Assembly: GCF_900142215.1 (NCBI RefSeq)
Contig: NZ_FRAC01000050.1
Location: forward strand, 1-26,371
Reading direction: 5' to 3'
DNA: 26,371 nt
Source of the DNA: Anaerocolumna jejuensis DSM 15929
Lineage (GTDB): Bacteria; Bacillota; Clostridia; Lachnospirales; Lachnospiraceae
Within the stretch, counting starts at the first letter, position 1. Every line of letters begins with the position of its first letter. Below are positions 15,188-23,698 of this stretch, piece by piece. A program made the translations under genes and the position numbers. The notes under the pieces are model-generated. The model did not search any database and was not told the DNA's origin. It saw only the letters and a list, made by a program, of their open reading frames with translations.

Positions 15188-16132
15188 GTGAAACAACAGA
15201 ATAAAACGTTAAAACAAAAGAATTTCTTCCTTCGGCTGGGTGCCGATATGAAGAAAAATTATATCCTTTATTTTATGATACTTCCTGCGGTTGCCTACTA
15301 TGTTATTTTTTCTTATGTACCCATGTATGGTGTTCAGCTGGCTTTTAAAAATTTCAATATCCGCCGTGGCATCTGGGGCAGTGAATTTGTAGGAATGGAT
15401 AATTTCACCAGGTTTTTCAGCAATTATAATTTCCGCCAGCTGATTGAAAATACCATCGGTATCAGCATATACAGTCTGATTATCGGCTTCCCCATACCAA
15501 TCATCTTTGCCCTGATGCTTAATTACTTAAGACAGAAGCACTTGAAAAAGACGGTTCAGATGGTATCCTATGCGCCTTATTTTATTTCAACGGTTGTTAT
15601 GAGCGGTATGCTTATCATATTTTTAAATCCCGACACGGGAATCTTCAATACCGTAAGAAGCTTCTTCGGCCTTCCTTCTCTGGATTTTCTGGCAAAGCCC
15701 GGACTGTTTAAATCCATCTATGTATGGAGCGGTGTATGGCAGGGAATGGGTTTTAGCTCCATTATATACATATCCGCCCTTTCCGGCGTAGATTACCAGC
15801 TTCACGAAGCGGCAATCGTGGACGGAGCTACCAAGGTCAAGAGAATCTGGCATGTGGACCTGCCCTCTATTAAACCTACCATCATGATGCTCTTTATCCT
15901 GAACATGGGCCAGATTATGAACGTAGGCTTCGAAAAGGTTTTCCTGCTGCAGAATTCCCTGAACTTTAAGGCATCGGACGTTATATCCACCTATGTATAC
16001 CGTGTGGGTCTTGTAAATAACGATTATGGGTATTCTACAGCAGTAGGACTGTTTAATTCCGTAATTAATCTTGTGCTGATAATAGCGGCCAACAAATTTT
16101 CAAAAAAATTAACGGAGGAAAGTCTATGGTAA
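15188..16132 (+). CDS. Sugar ABC transporter permease, LplB-like
   Basis: First of two membrane-channel subunits of the importer. The GTG at 15188 was chosen because AAAGGGGG lies 6 bases upstream; starting at an upstream ATG (15110) would place the intercistronic hairpin inside the coding region and add an untypical 26-residue extension. The resulting 314 residues are typical. Six hydrophobic helices are visible, beginning with NYILYFMILPAVAYYVIFSY. The permease EAA-type loop is present (LHEAAIVDGATKVKRIWHVDLPSIKPT), the site that docks the ATPase. The gene overlaps the next permease by 7 bases. Confidence 0.93.
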   Translation: MKQQNKTLKQKNFFLRLGADMKKNYILYFMILPAVAYYVIFSYVPMYGVQLAFKNFNIRRGIWGSEFVGMDNFTRFFSNYNFRQLIENTIGISIYSLIIGFPIPIIFALMLNYLRQKHLKKTVQMVSYAPYFISTVVMSGMLIIFLNPDTGIFNTVRSFFGLPSLDFLAKPGLFKSIYVWSGVWQGMGFSSIIYISALSGVDYQLHEAAIVDGATKVKRIWHVDLPSIKPTIMMLFILNMGQIMNVGFEKVFLLQNSLNFKASDVISTYVYRVGLVNNDYGYSTAVGLFNSVINLVLIIAANKFSKKLTEESLW

Positions 16133-17055
16133 CGGGAAAGGATTGGAGGAGTAAAAAAGTTAATGGGGCAGGCAGTATGCTCCATTCTGATAAAATTTTT
16201 GATACAACCAATTTCTTATTGATGATTCTATTTTTCTTTTTATTTGCCTGGCCTCTCTGGTTCATCGTTATTGCATCCTTCAGTGATCCTGCAGCCGTCT
16301 GGAACGGTAAGGTGGTCTTATTGCCAAAGGGCTTTAGCCTTGAGGCTTACAGGGAGATTTTAAAGTATAAGAGCATTTGGCTGGGGTACCGCAATACGAT
16401 TATCTATACGGTACTGGGAACCCTTATTAACCTGGTGCTGACCGTCTGCGCGGCATATCCTCTTTCCAGAAAGGATTTTATGCCAAAGAATTTCTTTATG
16501 TTCATGTTCATGCTGACAATGTATTTCAGCGGCGGCCTTATTCCCACCTATCTGGTGGTGAGCAAGCTGAATCTGGTGAATACCATCTGGGCCATGATTA
16601 TTCCGGGAGCTATCTCCATTTATAACGTTATCATAACCAGGACCTATTTCATGAACAGCATACCGGAAAGTCTGGAGGAGGCGGCAGAACTGGACGGAGC
16701 TAATTCCCTGCAGTTTCTGCTGCGTATCGTACTTCCGCTGTCAAAGCCTGTAATCGCAGTTATCGCTCTTTATTATGCGGTAGGCCACTGGAATGATTTC
16801 TTTTCGGCTCTTATTTATATTCATAAGAAGGAGCTTCTTCCCTTACAGACCTTTCTAAGGGATTTGCTGATACAAAATCAGGTAAATATTGATATGACCG
16901 GCCTTGATCCGGTAGCAGCCGAGAGGAAGATGAAGCTGGCTCAGACAATTAAATACGGGGTTATCGTGGTATCCTCCGTGCCGGTTCTGTGTTTTTATCC
17001 TTTGGTACAGAAACATTTTGTAAAGGGAATAATGATTGGTTCCGTAAAAGGCTGA
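16126..17055 (+). CDS. Sugar ABC transporter permease, LplC/YtcP-like
   Basis: Second membrane-channel subunit, 309 aa, carbohydrate uptake family 1 (MalG-like fold). The first helix lies near 26-48 (NFLLMILFFFLFAWPLWFIV). The EAA loop reads LEEAAELDGANSLQFLLRIVLPLSKP, and the tail ends in YPLVQKHFVKGIMIGSVKG, a near-invariant ending in this family. CGGAGG lies 9 bases before the ATG inside the 3' end of the previous gene, so the two permeases are coupled. No ATP-binding subunit follows, as is usual for such operons that borrow a shared MsmX-type ATPase. Confidence 0.94.
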   Translation: MVTGKDWRSKKVNGAGSMLHSDKIFDTTNFLLMILFFFLFAWPLWFIVIASFSDPAAVWNGKVVLLPKGFSLEAYREILKYKSIWLGYRNTIIYTVLGTLINLVLTVCAAYPLSRKDFMPKNFFMFMFMLTMYFSGGLIPTYLVVSKLNLVNTIWAMIIPGAISIYNVIITRTYFMNSIPESLEEAAELDGANSLQFLLRIVLPLSKPVIAVIALYYAVGHWNDFFSALIYIHKKELLPLQTFLRDLLIQNQVNIDMTGLDPVAAERKMKLAQTIKYGVIVVSSVPVLCFYPLVQKHFVKGIMIGSVKG

Positions 17056-17085
17056 ATTGTATGAAAGTATAGGAGGATATTATTT

Positions 17086-18558
17086 ATGGTTGTAAAGAAA
17101 ATTTCAATCGGAGATGATGCAATTTGCTTCGAGTTTGACACAGATGTCCAGGAAATAAAAATTAAAGCCTTTTCACCTGCAATAAGAGAGCATATCGAAC
17201 TTGGTACATACGATGCTGAAACCGAAGGCTGCCGCGTGTATATCCCCAGGTATGCCTTTGGCCGTGACGGCCTCTATCTTGCCTATGAGCTCTATCACAG
17301 GGGTGAGAAACTCACTGGAAAAAGCTATGCCGAAGAATTCACCATGACACCGGAAAACGATTATCCCTACCCGCCAGCTGATACGAAAAAAGGGCTTCAG
17401 ATTAATCCGGCCATGATAGATGATGCGATTTCAATCGGTGCCAGGCATTGTGCTTATAACGTCTGCATCGGTGACCTGATGCAGACGGAACCGGAGGGCT
17501 GCATCCTGTTCCGGCATGACGGCCGTGATTATTATTTCGATTCGGAGGCAGTTGCTTCCTGCGACCGCAGTATCAAACAGATGTCCGACGTCGGAATCAC
17601 CGTAACGCTGATACTGCTTTGTACGAAAAATTGGCCCTTGGCCACCCCCGAGGATATGTACGGCGTGCTGCTGCATCCCGATTATGTCAATGACCGGGAA
17701 AACGAAGGCGGGCTGCTCAGCGGTTTTAATGTCATAACAGATGAGGGAATACGGCACTATGCCGCGTTTATAGCCTTTCTCACAAAGCGCTATACGGATA
17801 CCTCCCAGGAACACGGACGTGCGGTCGGAATGATAATTTCCAATGAAGTAAATTCCCACTGGGTCTGGAATAATTCAGGGCACAAGAATGCAGAGGAAAT
17901 CGCCCGTGAATATACAACGGCTCTCCGGATAGCCTGCCAGGCATCGGTGGAGGTATATAAAAATATGCGCATCTATGCTTCCCTCGACCATTTTTGGACG
18001 GGTGCTCTGAATACCAGGGAAAAGGAGAAGTACACCGGCTCCCGTTACCTCCTTGAAAACCTGTCTGAAAACGCCAATGCCGACGGCGATTTTCACTGGA
18101 ATGTTGCTTTTCACCCATATCCGGAAAATCTCAGCTTCCCGGATTTTTGGAATGATAAAACCGCAACGGAAGACAACGATACCTGCCGGGTTACCTTTAA
18201 AAACCTTGGCGTGCTTTGCGATTTTCTTTACCGTGAAGAAAATCTGTACAAAGGCCAGCGCCGCCGGATAATCCTTTCCGAGCAGGGCTTTAATTCCAGC
18301 TGGACGCCCGAGAGTGAGATTTTGCAGGCCTGTGCATATGGAAGGGCTTATCGTGCCGTGATGGAGATACCCGAAATTGACAGCTTTATCTATCATGCCC
18401 ATGGTGACAATGCAGGAGAGGGCGGCAGCCTTAATCTTGGGCTATGGAGGCGTAACAAGGATAAGCCCGGTTTTGACGCTCCGAAGCCAATCTATTATGT
18501 TTTCAAAGCAATTGACCAATGCGACGAGACAGGACGCTGCCATTGGGAAAGATACTGA
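17086..18558 (+). CDS. DUF5722-like putative glycoside hydrolase
   Basis: A 490-aa cytoplasmic protein (no signal peptide) that I place in or near the DUF5722 group from its overall pattern. An N-terminal beta-rich part (about 1-105) is followed by a TIM-barrel-like region starting QINPAMIDDAISIGARHCAYNV. Two motifs fit a clan GH-A retaining glycosidase: ISNEVNSHW with N253-E254 (candidate acid/base, strand 4) and RIILSEQGFNSSW with E399 (candidate nucleophile, strand 7). AGGAGG lies 9 bases before the ATG, 30 bp after the permease stop, so it is co-transcribed with the transporter. The substrate is not known; cytoplasmic processing of the imported sugar is inferred. Confidence 0.75.
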   Translation: MVVKKISIGDDAICFEFDTDVQEIKIKAFSPAIREHIELGTYDAETEGCRVYIPRYAFGRDGLYLAYELYHRGEKLTGKSYAEEFTMTPENDYPYPPADTKKGLQINPAMIDDAISIGARHCAYNVCIGDLMQTEPEGCILFRHDGRDYYFDSEAVASCDRSIKQMSDVGITVTLILLCTKNWPLATPEDMYGVLLHPDYVNDRENEGGLLSGFNVITDEGIRHYAAFIAFLTKRYTDTSQEHGRAVGMIISNEVNSHWVWNNSGHKNAEEIAREYTTALRIACQASVEVYKNMRIYASLDHFWTGALNTREKEKYTGSRYLLENLSENANADGDFHWNVAFHPYPENLSFPDFWNDKTATEDNDTCRVTFKNLGVLCDFLYREENLYKGQRRRIILSEQGFNSSWTPESEILQACAYGRAYRAVMEIPEIDSFIYHAHGDNAGEGGSLNLGLWRRNKDKPGFDAPKPIYYVFKAIDQCDETGRCHWERY

Positions 18559-18638
18559 TTTTATCTGCATATCATGCTTATTTCCTGTAATTGTAAAGGT
18601 AATTATGTAAAACTTGTTTACGGGAATTTACGCACCTG

Positions 18639-18710
18639 TTTGCATAATGCACATTGATTACAGGAAGCCTTGTTGGTATAGTTAAAAGTATTCACAGAGA
18701 AAAGTGTTTT
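18639..18710 (+). promoter_or_regulatory. Promoter of binding protein 2, a diverged copy of the first
   Basis: TTGATT (18654-18659), 17-bp spacer, TATAGT (18677-18682), then a degenerate AAAAGTGTTTT (18700-18710). A TTTGCA-N3-TGCA element (18639-18651) sits next to the -35 and recalls TTTGCA-N6-TGCAAA before binding protein 1. The 185-bp gap 18559-18743 holds no other feature that I can support. Confidence 0.6.
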
Positions 18711-18743
18711 AGCTGGTTTATACCAAAAAGGAGAAGGTATTAC

Positions 18744-20327
18744 ATGAAGAAAAGTAATTGGAACATAGTGAAAAAACTGATAGCTGCTGTTTTCATGGCA
18801 TTACTTATCGTTTCTTCCCTTGCAGCCTGCGGGGGCAAAGAGAAGAACGAAAACAGGGCCGCCGGCGATACTGTAAAGAAAGCTTCAGGCAGTATCACCT
18901 TTCCTCTGGCGGAGCCTTTGACCATGTCAATGTTTGCAGTGATGAATGGGGAATATGATTTAAAAGACAATCCAACTTTTCGGTATATCGAAGAGCAGAC
19001 CGGCGTAAATTGGGATGTCCAGTCCTCCATGGAAAGTGATCTCGCAGAGAAAAAAGGTCTTATGTTTGCTTCTGATGCCTATACGGATGTTGTGTTTAAG
19101 GCGGGTCTTTCCCGGGAGGAGCAGGAGAAATATGGGAAGCAGGGAATCCTGATTCCTTTGAATGACTTAATTGATCAATATGCTCCCAATTTAAAGAGCG
19201 CTCTGGATAAATATGATGCCTGGCAGTATATAACAGCGTCTGACGGGAATATCTATTCTCTGCCGGAGCTGGATTACCCGTCACCTTCCTTGCCCACACT
19301 GTTTCTTAATCAGGCATGGCTGAAGAATTTAGGCCTTTCAGAGCCGAAGAATCTAGATGAACTGTATCAGGTCTACAAGGCCTTTAAGGATAAGGATGCC
19401 AACGGAAACGGTGACCCTGATGATGAAATACCTCTTATTGCCACCAGTGACGCAACACCAATCACCCAATTGCTGCCTTATTTCGGAGTGCCGATCAATA
19501 TGGCAAACAATTGCGCCATTATGGACAATAAGCTGGTCTATGTCCCCACCTCCGATATATTCAAGGAATTCATTGCCTATGTCACTAAGCTGTACAAAGA
19601 AGGGCTTTTGAGCAAGAACTCCTTTACCCAGAAATTAGACCAGCAGAAAGCTCTTGGTGTCTCTGGAGATGTACTTGGCTCCTTCTTTGATGCAGGTGCT
19701 TTCTTAACAGTAGGACGGGGTAGGGATGAAGATTTCAGAATCCTTACACCCTTTGAAAATGGCGTATTCCCGGTAGGCTCCGGCGTTACCGGCGGTACCT
19801 TTGCCATTACGGACAAGTGCAAAAACCCTGAAATTACGATGGCATGGATTGATCAGTTCTATTCGGAAGAGGGCAGTAAGCTGGCATGGCTTGGTATTAA
19901 GGATAAAACCTATAAGACAAATGCCGATGGTACCTGGGAATGGATTCTTGGTGCTTACGGTGAGGATGTCGGTACCTTAAGAGCCAATGCAACCCTGCAG
20001 GGTGCGGCAAATCACCCCTCCGTTCAGCCCTCTTATTGGTTTACCGGTATGACGGACCCGGATGAAAAGCTTTTGGATAATGAAAAGAAAAGAATAGTAA
20101 AAATGGGGGCAGCCCCCTTTCCCAGTTTAAATATTTCCGACAGCGACAGCACAACCCTAGCAACGGTAAAAGCGGATGTGGATGTATATATCAACCAGTA
20201 TATTGCCCAGGCAGCAACCAGGGAACTGGACATTGATAAGAGCTGGGAGGATTATCTTGCCACCTTAAAGAAAATGGGTGTGGATGATATGATTAAGATT
20301 TACCAGGATGCATATGCCGGTAAATAA
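18744..20327 (+). CDS. ABC transporter sugar-binding lipoprotein 2 (paralogue of 1)
   Basis: A 527-aa lipoprotein with signal peptide and lipobox LAAC (C29), nearly the same as binding protein 1 along its whole length, including the DANGNGDPDDEI calcium loop and the TLKKMGVDDMIKIYQDAYAGK end. By eye roughly four of five residues are identical; the linker after C29 is shorter by about 14 residues. The ATG at 18744 was chosen for its position before the signal peptide and the AAAAAGGAGAAGG site shared with gene 1; an upstream in-frame ATG at 18654 lies within the promoter. It probably feeds the same permeases with a changed sugar preference. It starts a second segment with the two hydrolase genes. 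Confidence 0.92.
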   Translation: MKKSNWNIVKKLIAAVFMALLIVSSLAACGGKEKNENRAAGDTVKKASGSITFPLAEPLTMSMFAVMNGEYDLKDNPTFRYIEEQTGVNWDVQSSMESDLAEKKGLMFASDAYTDVVFKAGLSREEQEKYGKQGILIPLNDLIDQYAPNLKSALDKYDAWQYITASDGNIYSLPELDYPSPSLPTLFLNQAWLKNLGLSEPKNLDELYQVYKAFKDKDANGNGDPDDEIPLIATSDATPITQLLPYFGVPINMANNCAIMDNKLVYVPTSDIFKEFIAYVTKLYKEGLLSKNSFTQKLDQQKALGVSGDVLGSFFDAGAFLTVGRGRDEDFRILTPFENGVFPVGSGVTGGTFAITDKCKNPEITMAWIDQFYSEEGSKLAWLGIKDKTYKTNADGTWEWILGAYGEDVGTLRANATLQGAANHPSVQPSYWFTGMTDPDEKLLDNEKKRIVKMGAAPFPSLNISDSDSTTLATVKADVDVYINQYIAQAATRELDIDKSWEDYLATLKKMGVDDMIKIYQDAYAGK

Positions 20328-20363
20328 AATTGTTCAATGGTATTTTATAAGAATGGAGTTCCT

Positions 20364-23300
20364 ATGGAAAGAAAAATATACGACGATTTTAGAAATCCCG
20401 GAATGGAATACAGAGGGAAGCCCTTCTGGGCCTGGAACGGGAAGCTGGATAAAAATGAACTGCTGAAGCAGATTGATATTATAAAAGAAATGGGATTTGG
20501 AGGCTTCTTCATGCATTCCAGAACCGGTCTTGAAACAGAGTATCTGGGGGAGGAATGGTTTGAGCTGATCAATGCCTGCTCGGATCATGCAAAAGAGGAA
20601 GGACTTGAGGCCTGGCTCTATGACGAGGACCGCTGGCCTTCGGGAAGTGCCGGGGGAATCGTTACCAGGGAAGAAAAGTACAGGGCCTCCTTCCTTCAAA
20701 TGGAGCTGTATGGAAAAGAGAGCCGGAAAGCTTGTCAGTGGGAAAATGCCGTTGCTGTCTTTGCCGTTACCTTGAAGGAAGGAATGCTCCTTTTAGAGCG
20801 AGAGGTGGAGGAAACAACTTTCTTACAGGAAGAGGAAGTGCTGGTAGGCTTTTATATAAAGGAATCGGAATGCAGAGAGGTCTATAATGGATATACCTAT
20901 CTGGACACCATGCAGCAGGAGGCTGTTGAAAAATTCATCGAGGCCACCCATGAAAAATACGCCCAAAACTGCGGAGAGCGTCTGGGAAAGGATATACAGG
21001 GGATTTTTACCGATGAGCCCCACAGAGGAGCACTGTTTTCAACCTTCTCCGAGGGAAGGGAAAATGCCGTACCCTTTACTCCAGGACTTTTTGAAACCTT
21101 TGAAGAAAGGTTCGGATATGATTTAAAAGAAAAGCTTCCGGAGCTTTTCCTGAAAACTGCCGGCAGCGGGCTCTCAAGGGTTACCAGGGATTATATAGAA
21201 TTATGCCAGGAGCTGTTCCTTGAAAATTTTGCTGTGCCCATTCAAAGCTGGCTCAGGAAGAAGAATATGCTCTTTACCGGACATGTTCTTCATGAGGACT
21301 CCCTCACGGCCCAGACGGTCATGCAGGGTTCCCTGATGCGCTTTTATGAATATATGGATTATCCCGGCGTGGATGTTCTGTCGGAAGGAAACCGCTGCTA
21401 TTGGATTGTAAAGCAGGTAGTCTCCGTTGCAAGGCAGCTGAACAAAAAATGGGTCCTTTCCGAGCTCTACGGCTGTACCGGCTGGCAAATGAGCCTTCAG
21501 GATTACAAATATGCCGGGGATTGGCAGGCACTCTTTGGCATTACCCTAAGATGTCCCCATCTTTCCTGGTATACCATGAAGGGAGAAGCAAAAAGGGATT
21601 ATCCTGCCAGTATCTTCCACCAGTCCGCCTGGTACCGGGAATATGCCTGTCTGGAGGATTATTTTTCCAGAATCCATGTATTGATGACGGAAGGAACGGC
21701 GGACTGCTCACTTTTGGTATTAAATCCAATCGAAAGTGTCTGGGCCAGGGCATATGCCGGAGCTTTTGAGGTCTTAAGTGCCAGAGACGAAGAGATTCAG
21801 AGGCTGGAGAAGCAGTATACAGAAGTATTTGAACGGCTTGTAAGGAGAAGGATTGACTTTGATTATGGGGAAGAGGACATTCTTTCCAGGCATGGAAGAG
21901 TGGAAGCTGGGGTACTGCTTGTAGGGGAAGGCTCCTACCGGAAGGTACTGATTGCTGGCATGGATACGATGAGAGCATCCACTCTGGCCCTGTTACAGGA
22001 ATTTAACAGGCAGGGAGGACAGCTTATATTTCTTGGTGAAGCGCCGAAGTTCATAGATGTCAGGCCCTCGGAAAAAGCTGCCGAACTTGCCGGTAAAGCA
22101 TGGCAGCTTAACTGGGAGGAGGACTTTGAAGGTATCTGCGCCTCGGGTAATGAAATCGGTGTGGAAGGAGCAGCAGGCAGCCACATCCTGGCGCAGGTCA
22201 GAAGCCTGGCAAAGGAAAAAGCCGTATTCCTTTTGAATACAGACAGAAATACCTCCTTTTCCAATGTAAGAATCGATTTGGGAATAGGGAATAAAGCGGA
22301 GCTTTGGGATGCAAGAACAGGAGAGAGGACGGAAGTAAATACCTTTAATAGAGACGGCAGGCTTATCTGCTTTCTGGATTTTGATAAGGCAGAGGAAAGA
22401 CTTCTTCTGATAGACTGCAGGGAAGGATACCGGGAAAATACGGACACAAGCTCCTATTCCTACCGTTTGGAGGAGGAAAATATATGCGTCCTTGATATGG
22501 TAACAGTAATCACCCCTGAAAACCGGGTAATCCCAAGGCAGGAGGTATTAAGAGCCGACCGCTGCCTGAGAACGGAGTTCGGTTATCCCTGGCGGAGCGG
22601 AGAAATGCTTCAGCCCTGGTACGAAAAGAAGCAGATGGAAGTTTGGGATAAGGGAAGCAAAGATAAGGGAAACAGCGACAAGGAGAACAAAGATAAGGAA
22701 AACAGTGATAAGGAAAACAAAGATAAGGAAAACAGGAATGAGGAAAGTAAGGATAAGATACATAAGATTACGCTCCGTTATGATTTTTATACGGAAATAC
22801 TTCCTGCAGAATTATCCGTGGCAATTGAGAGTCTTGATAAGGTTCTAAAAATATCCCTGAACGGGAAGGAAATCAACCGGGAAAGCACCGGTAAATGGAT
22901 TGATATCTGTTATGACAGGGTACGGATACCGGCGGAAGACCTGTCCATTGGCGAAAATACGCTGGAGGTGATCTGTGAATATGGGAGAACGGGCGGTATA
23001 GAAGCCGTATATCTGCTGGGGTATTTTGGTGTGAGCCTGCAGGAGGAAAACCGGAAGGCGGTTTTGACGGAGCTTCCGAAAACATTAAGGATAGGTGATA
23101 TTACCTCCCAGGGCCTTCCCTTTTACTCCGGTAAATTATCCTATCTGACAGAAGGTATTATAAATGGCAGCAGGGAAAAAGGAGAAAGCAGAGAAAGCAG
23201 TAACGGCAGGCTTCTGGTAAGTCTGGGTGATTTCGGAGGAGCCTGTGTGAAGCTGATCGGAGAGGAAGAAAAGATACTTGCCTTTCCTCCCTTTAAGGCG

Positions 23301-23507
23301 GAAATAGCAGGCCTTAGGGAAATCCAGCTGGTATTTACCAGGAGGAACACCTTTGGCCCCCTGCATCAGCTTCCTGCAAAGGCAGCAGCTTATGGACCGG
23401 ATAATTTCATGACCACAGGAGAACAATGGTCGGAGGGCTATGTTTTACTGCCACAGGGGCTTTTTACACAGCCTGAGATAAGGTTTCCGGATGGGAAAAA
23501 CAGATAA
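20364..23507 (+). CDS. Large GH106-like glycoside hydrolase (alpha-L-rhamnosidase type)
   Basis: A 1047-aa protein without signal peptide, so cytoplasmic. The N-terminal barrel pattern (KPFWAWNGKLDKNEL, GFGGFFMHSRTGL, AWLYDEDRWPSG) is that of the GH106-related proteins. Candidate catalytic acids are E218 in GIFTDEP and E367 in VLSELYGCTGW; the family uses glutamates, but I cannot fix the pair. The C-terminal half contains beta-rich, probably carbohydrate-binding modules. Residues 762-796 are seven 5-residue repeats (DKGSK, DKENK, DKENS and similar), a hydrophilic linker encoded by a 15-bp DNA repeat. The ATG at 20364 has GGAG 5 bases upstream; the ATG at 20337 has none. The gene follows binding protein 2 by 36 bp. 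The rhamnose specificity is inferred. Confidence 0.7.
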   Translation: MERKIYDDFRNPGMEYRGKPFWAWNGKLDKNELLKQIDIIKEMGFGGFFMHSRTGLETEYLGEEWFELINACSDHAKEEGLEAWLYDEDRWPSGSAGGIVTREEKYRASFLQMELYGKESRKACQWENAVAVFAVTLKEGMLLLEREVEETTFLQEEEVLVGFYIKESECREVYNGYTYLDTMQQEAVEKFIEATHEKYAQNCGERLGKDIQGIFTDEPHRGALFSTFSEGRENAVPFTPGLFETFEERFGYDLKEKLPELFLKTAGSGLSRVTRDYIELCQELFLENFAVPIQSWLRKKNMLFTGHVLHEDSLTAQTVMQGSLMRFYEYMDYPGVDVLSEGNRCYWIVKQVVSVARQLNKKWVLSELYGCTGWQMSLQDYKYAGDWQALFGITLRCPHLSWYTMKGEAKRDYPASIFHQSAWYREYACLEDYFSRIHVLMTEGTADCSLLVLNPIESVWARAYAGAFEVLSARDEEIQRLEKQYTEVFERLVRRRIDFDYGEEDILSRHGRVEAGVLLVGEGSYRKVLIAGMDTMRASTLALLQEFNRQGGQLIFLGEAPKFIDVRPSEKAAELAGKAWQLNWEEDFEGICASGNEIGVEGAAGSHILAQVRSLAKEKAVFLLNTDRNTSFSNVRIDLGIGNKAELWDARTGERTEVNTFNRDGRLICFLDFDKAEERLLLIDCREGYRENTDTSSYSYRLEEENICVLDMVTVITPENRVIPRQEVLRADRCLRTEFGYPWRSGEMLQPWYEKKQMEVWDKGSKDKGNSDKENKDKENSDKENKDKENRNEESKDKIHKITLRYDFYTEILPAELSVAIESLDKVLKISLNGKEINRESTGKWIDICYDRVRIPAEDLSIGENTLEVICEYGRTGGIEAVYLLGYFGVSLQEENRKAVLTELPKTLRIGDITSQGLPFYSGKLSYLTEGIINGSREKGESRESSNGRLLVSLGDFGGACVKLIGEEEKILAFPPFKAEIAGLREIQLVFTRRNTFGPLHQLPAKAAAYGPDNFMTTGEQWSEGYVLLPQGLFTQPEIRFPDGKNR
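22647..22757 (+). repeat. 15-bp tandem repeat inside the GH106-like gene
   Basis: Seven units of 15 bp (consensus GATAAGGAAAACAGT or ...AAA) run in frame from 22647 to 22751, with a last partial GATAAG. Units alternate NS and NK at the end, giving a 30-bp higher-order period in the middle. The phase keeps the reading frame whatever the copy number. Confidence 0.9.
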
Positions 23508-23698
23508 CAGAGTGAAGCCGCCATTTAGGCAAGACAGTATAACAGGGAGAAATCCGTCGCTATTTAAGCGAAAGACAGTAATAGATTGAGTGTCAGAAAA
23601 GGGCAGGCGTCAGAAAAAGATAGAACATCAGAAAAAGGTAGAACATCAAAAAAGGTAGAGAATTAAAAAAGATAGAGCATCACAAAAGGAGTGCATTT
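23508..23698 (+). repeat. Repeat-rich leader between the GH106-like and GH1 genes
   Basis: This 191-bp gap has two tracts. From about 23518 to 23583 two imperfect copies occur, each with a short hairpin (GCC-ATTTA-GGC; CGC-TATTTAA-GCG) followed by AAGACAGTATAACAG or AAAGACAGTAATAGA. From 23593 to 23698 six purine-rich units of 17-18 bp (consensus TCAGAAAAAGRTAGAACA) start at 23593, 23610, 23628, 23646, 23663 and 23680. The last unit supplies the AAAGGAG ribosome site of the GH1 gene. No frame or promoter is convincing. Confidence 0.8.

Noticed and set aside
21935..22447. 170-aa frame on - strand inside the GH106-like gene
   Set aside because: It is antisense, serine-rich and low in complexity, with no ribosome site; a shadow frame.
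23593..23698. CRISPR array
   Set aside because: Units are directly adjacent with no unique spacers, so this is a simple tandem repeat.
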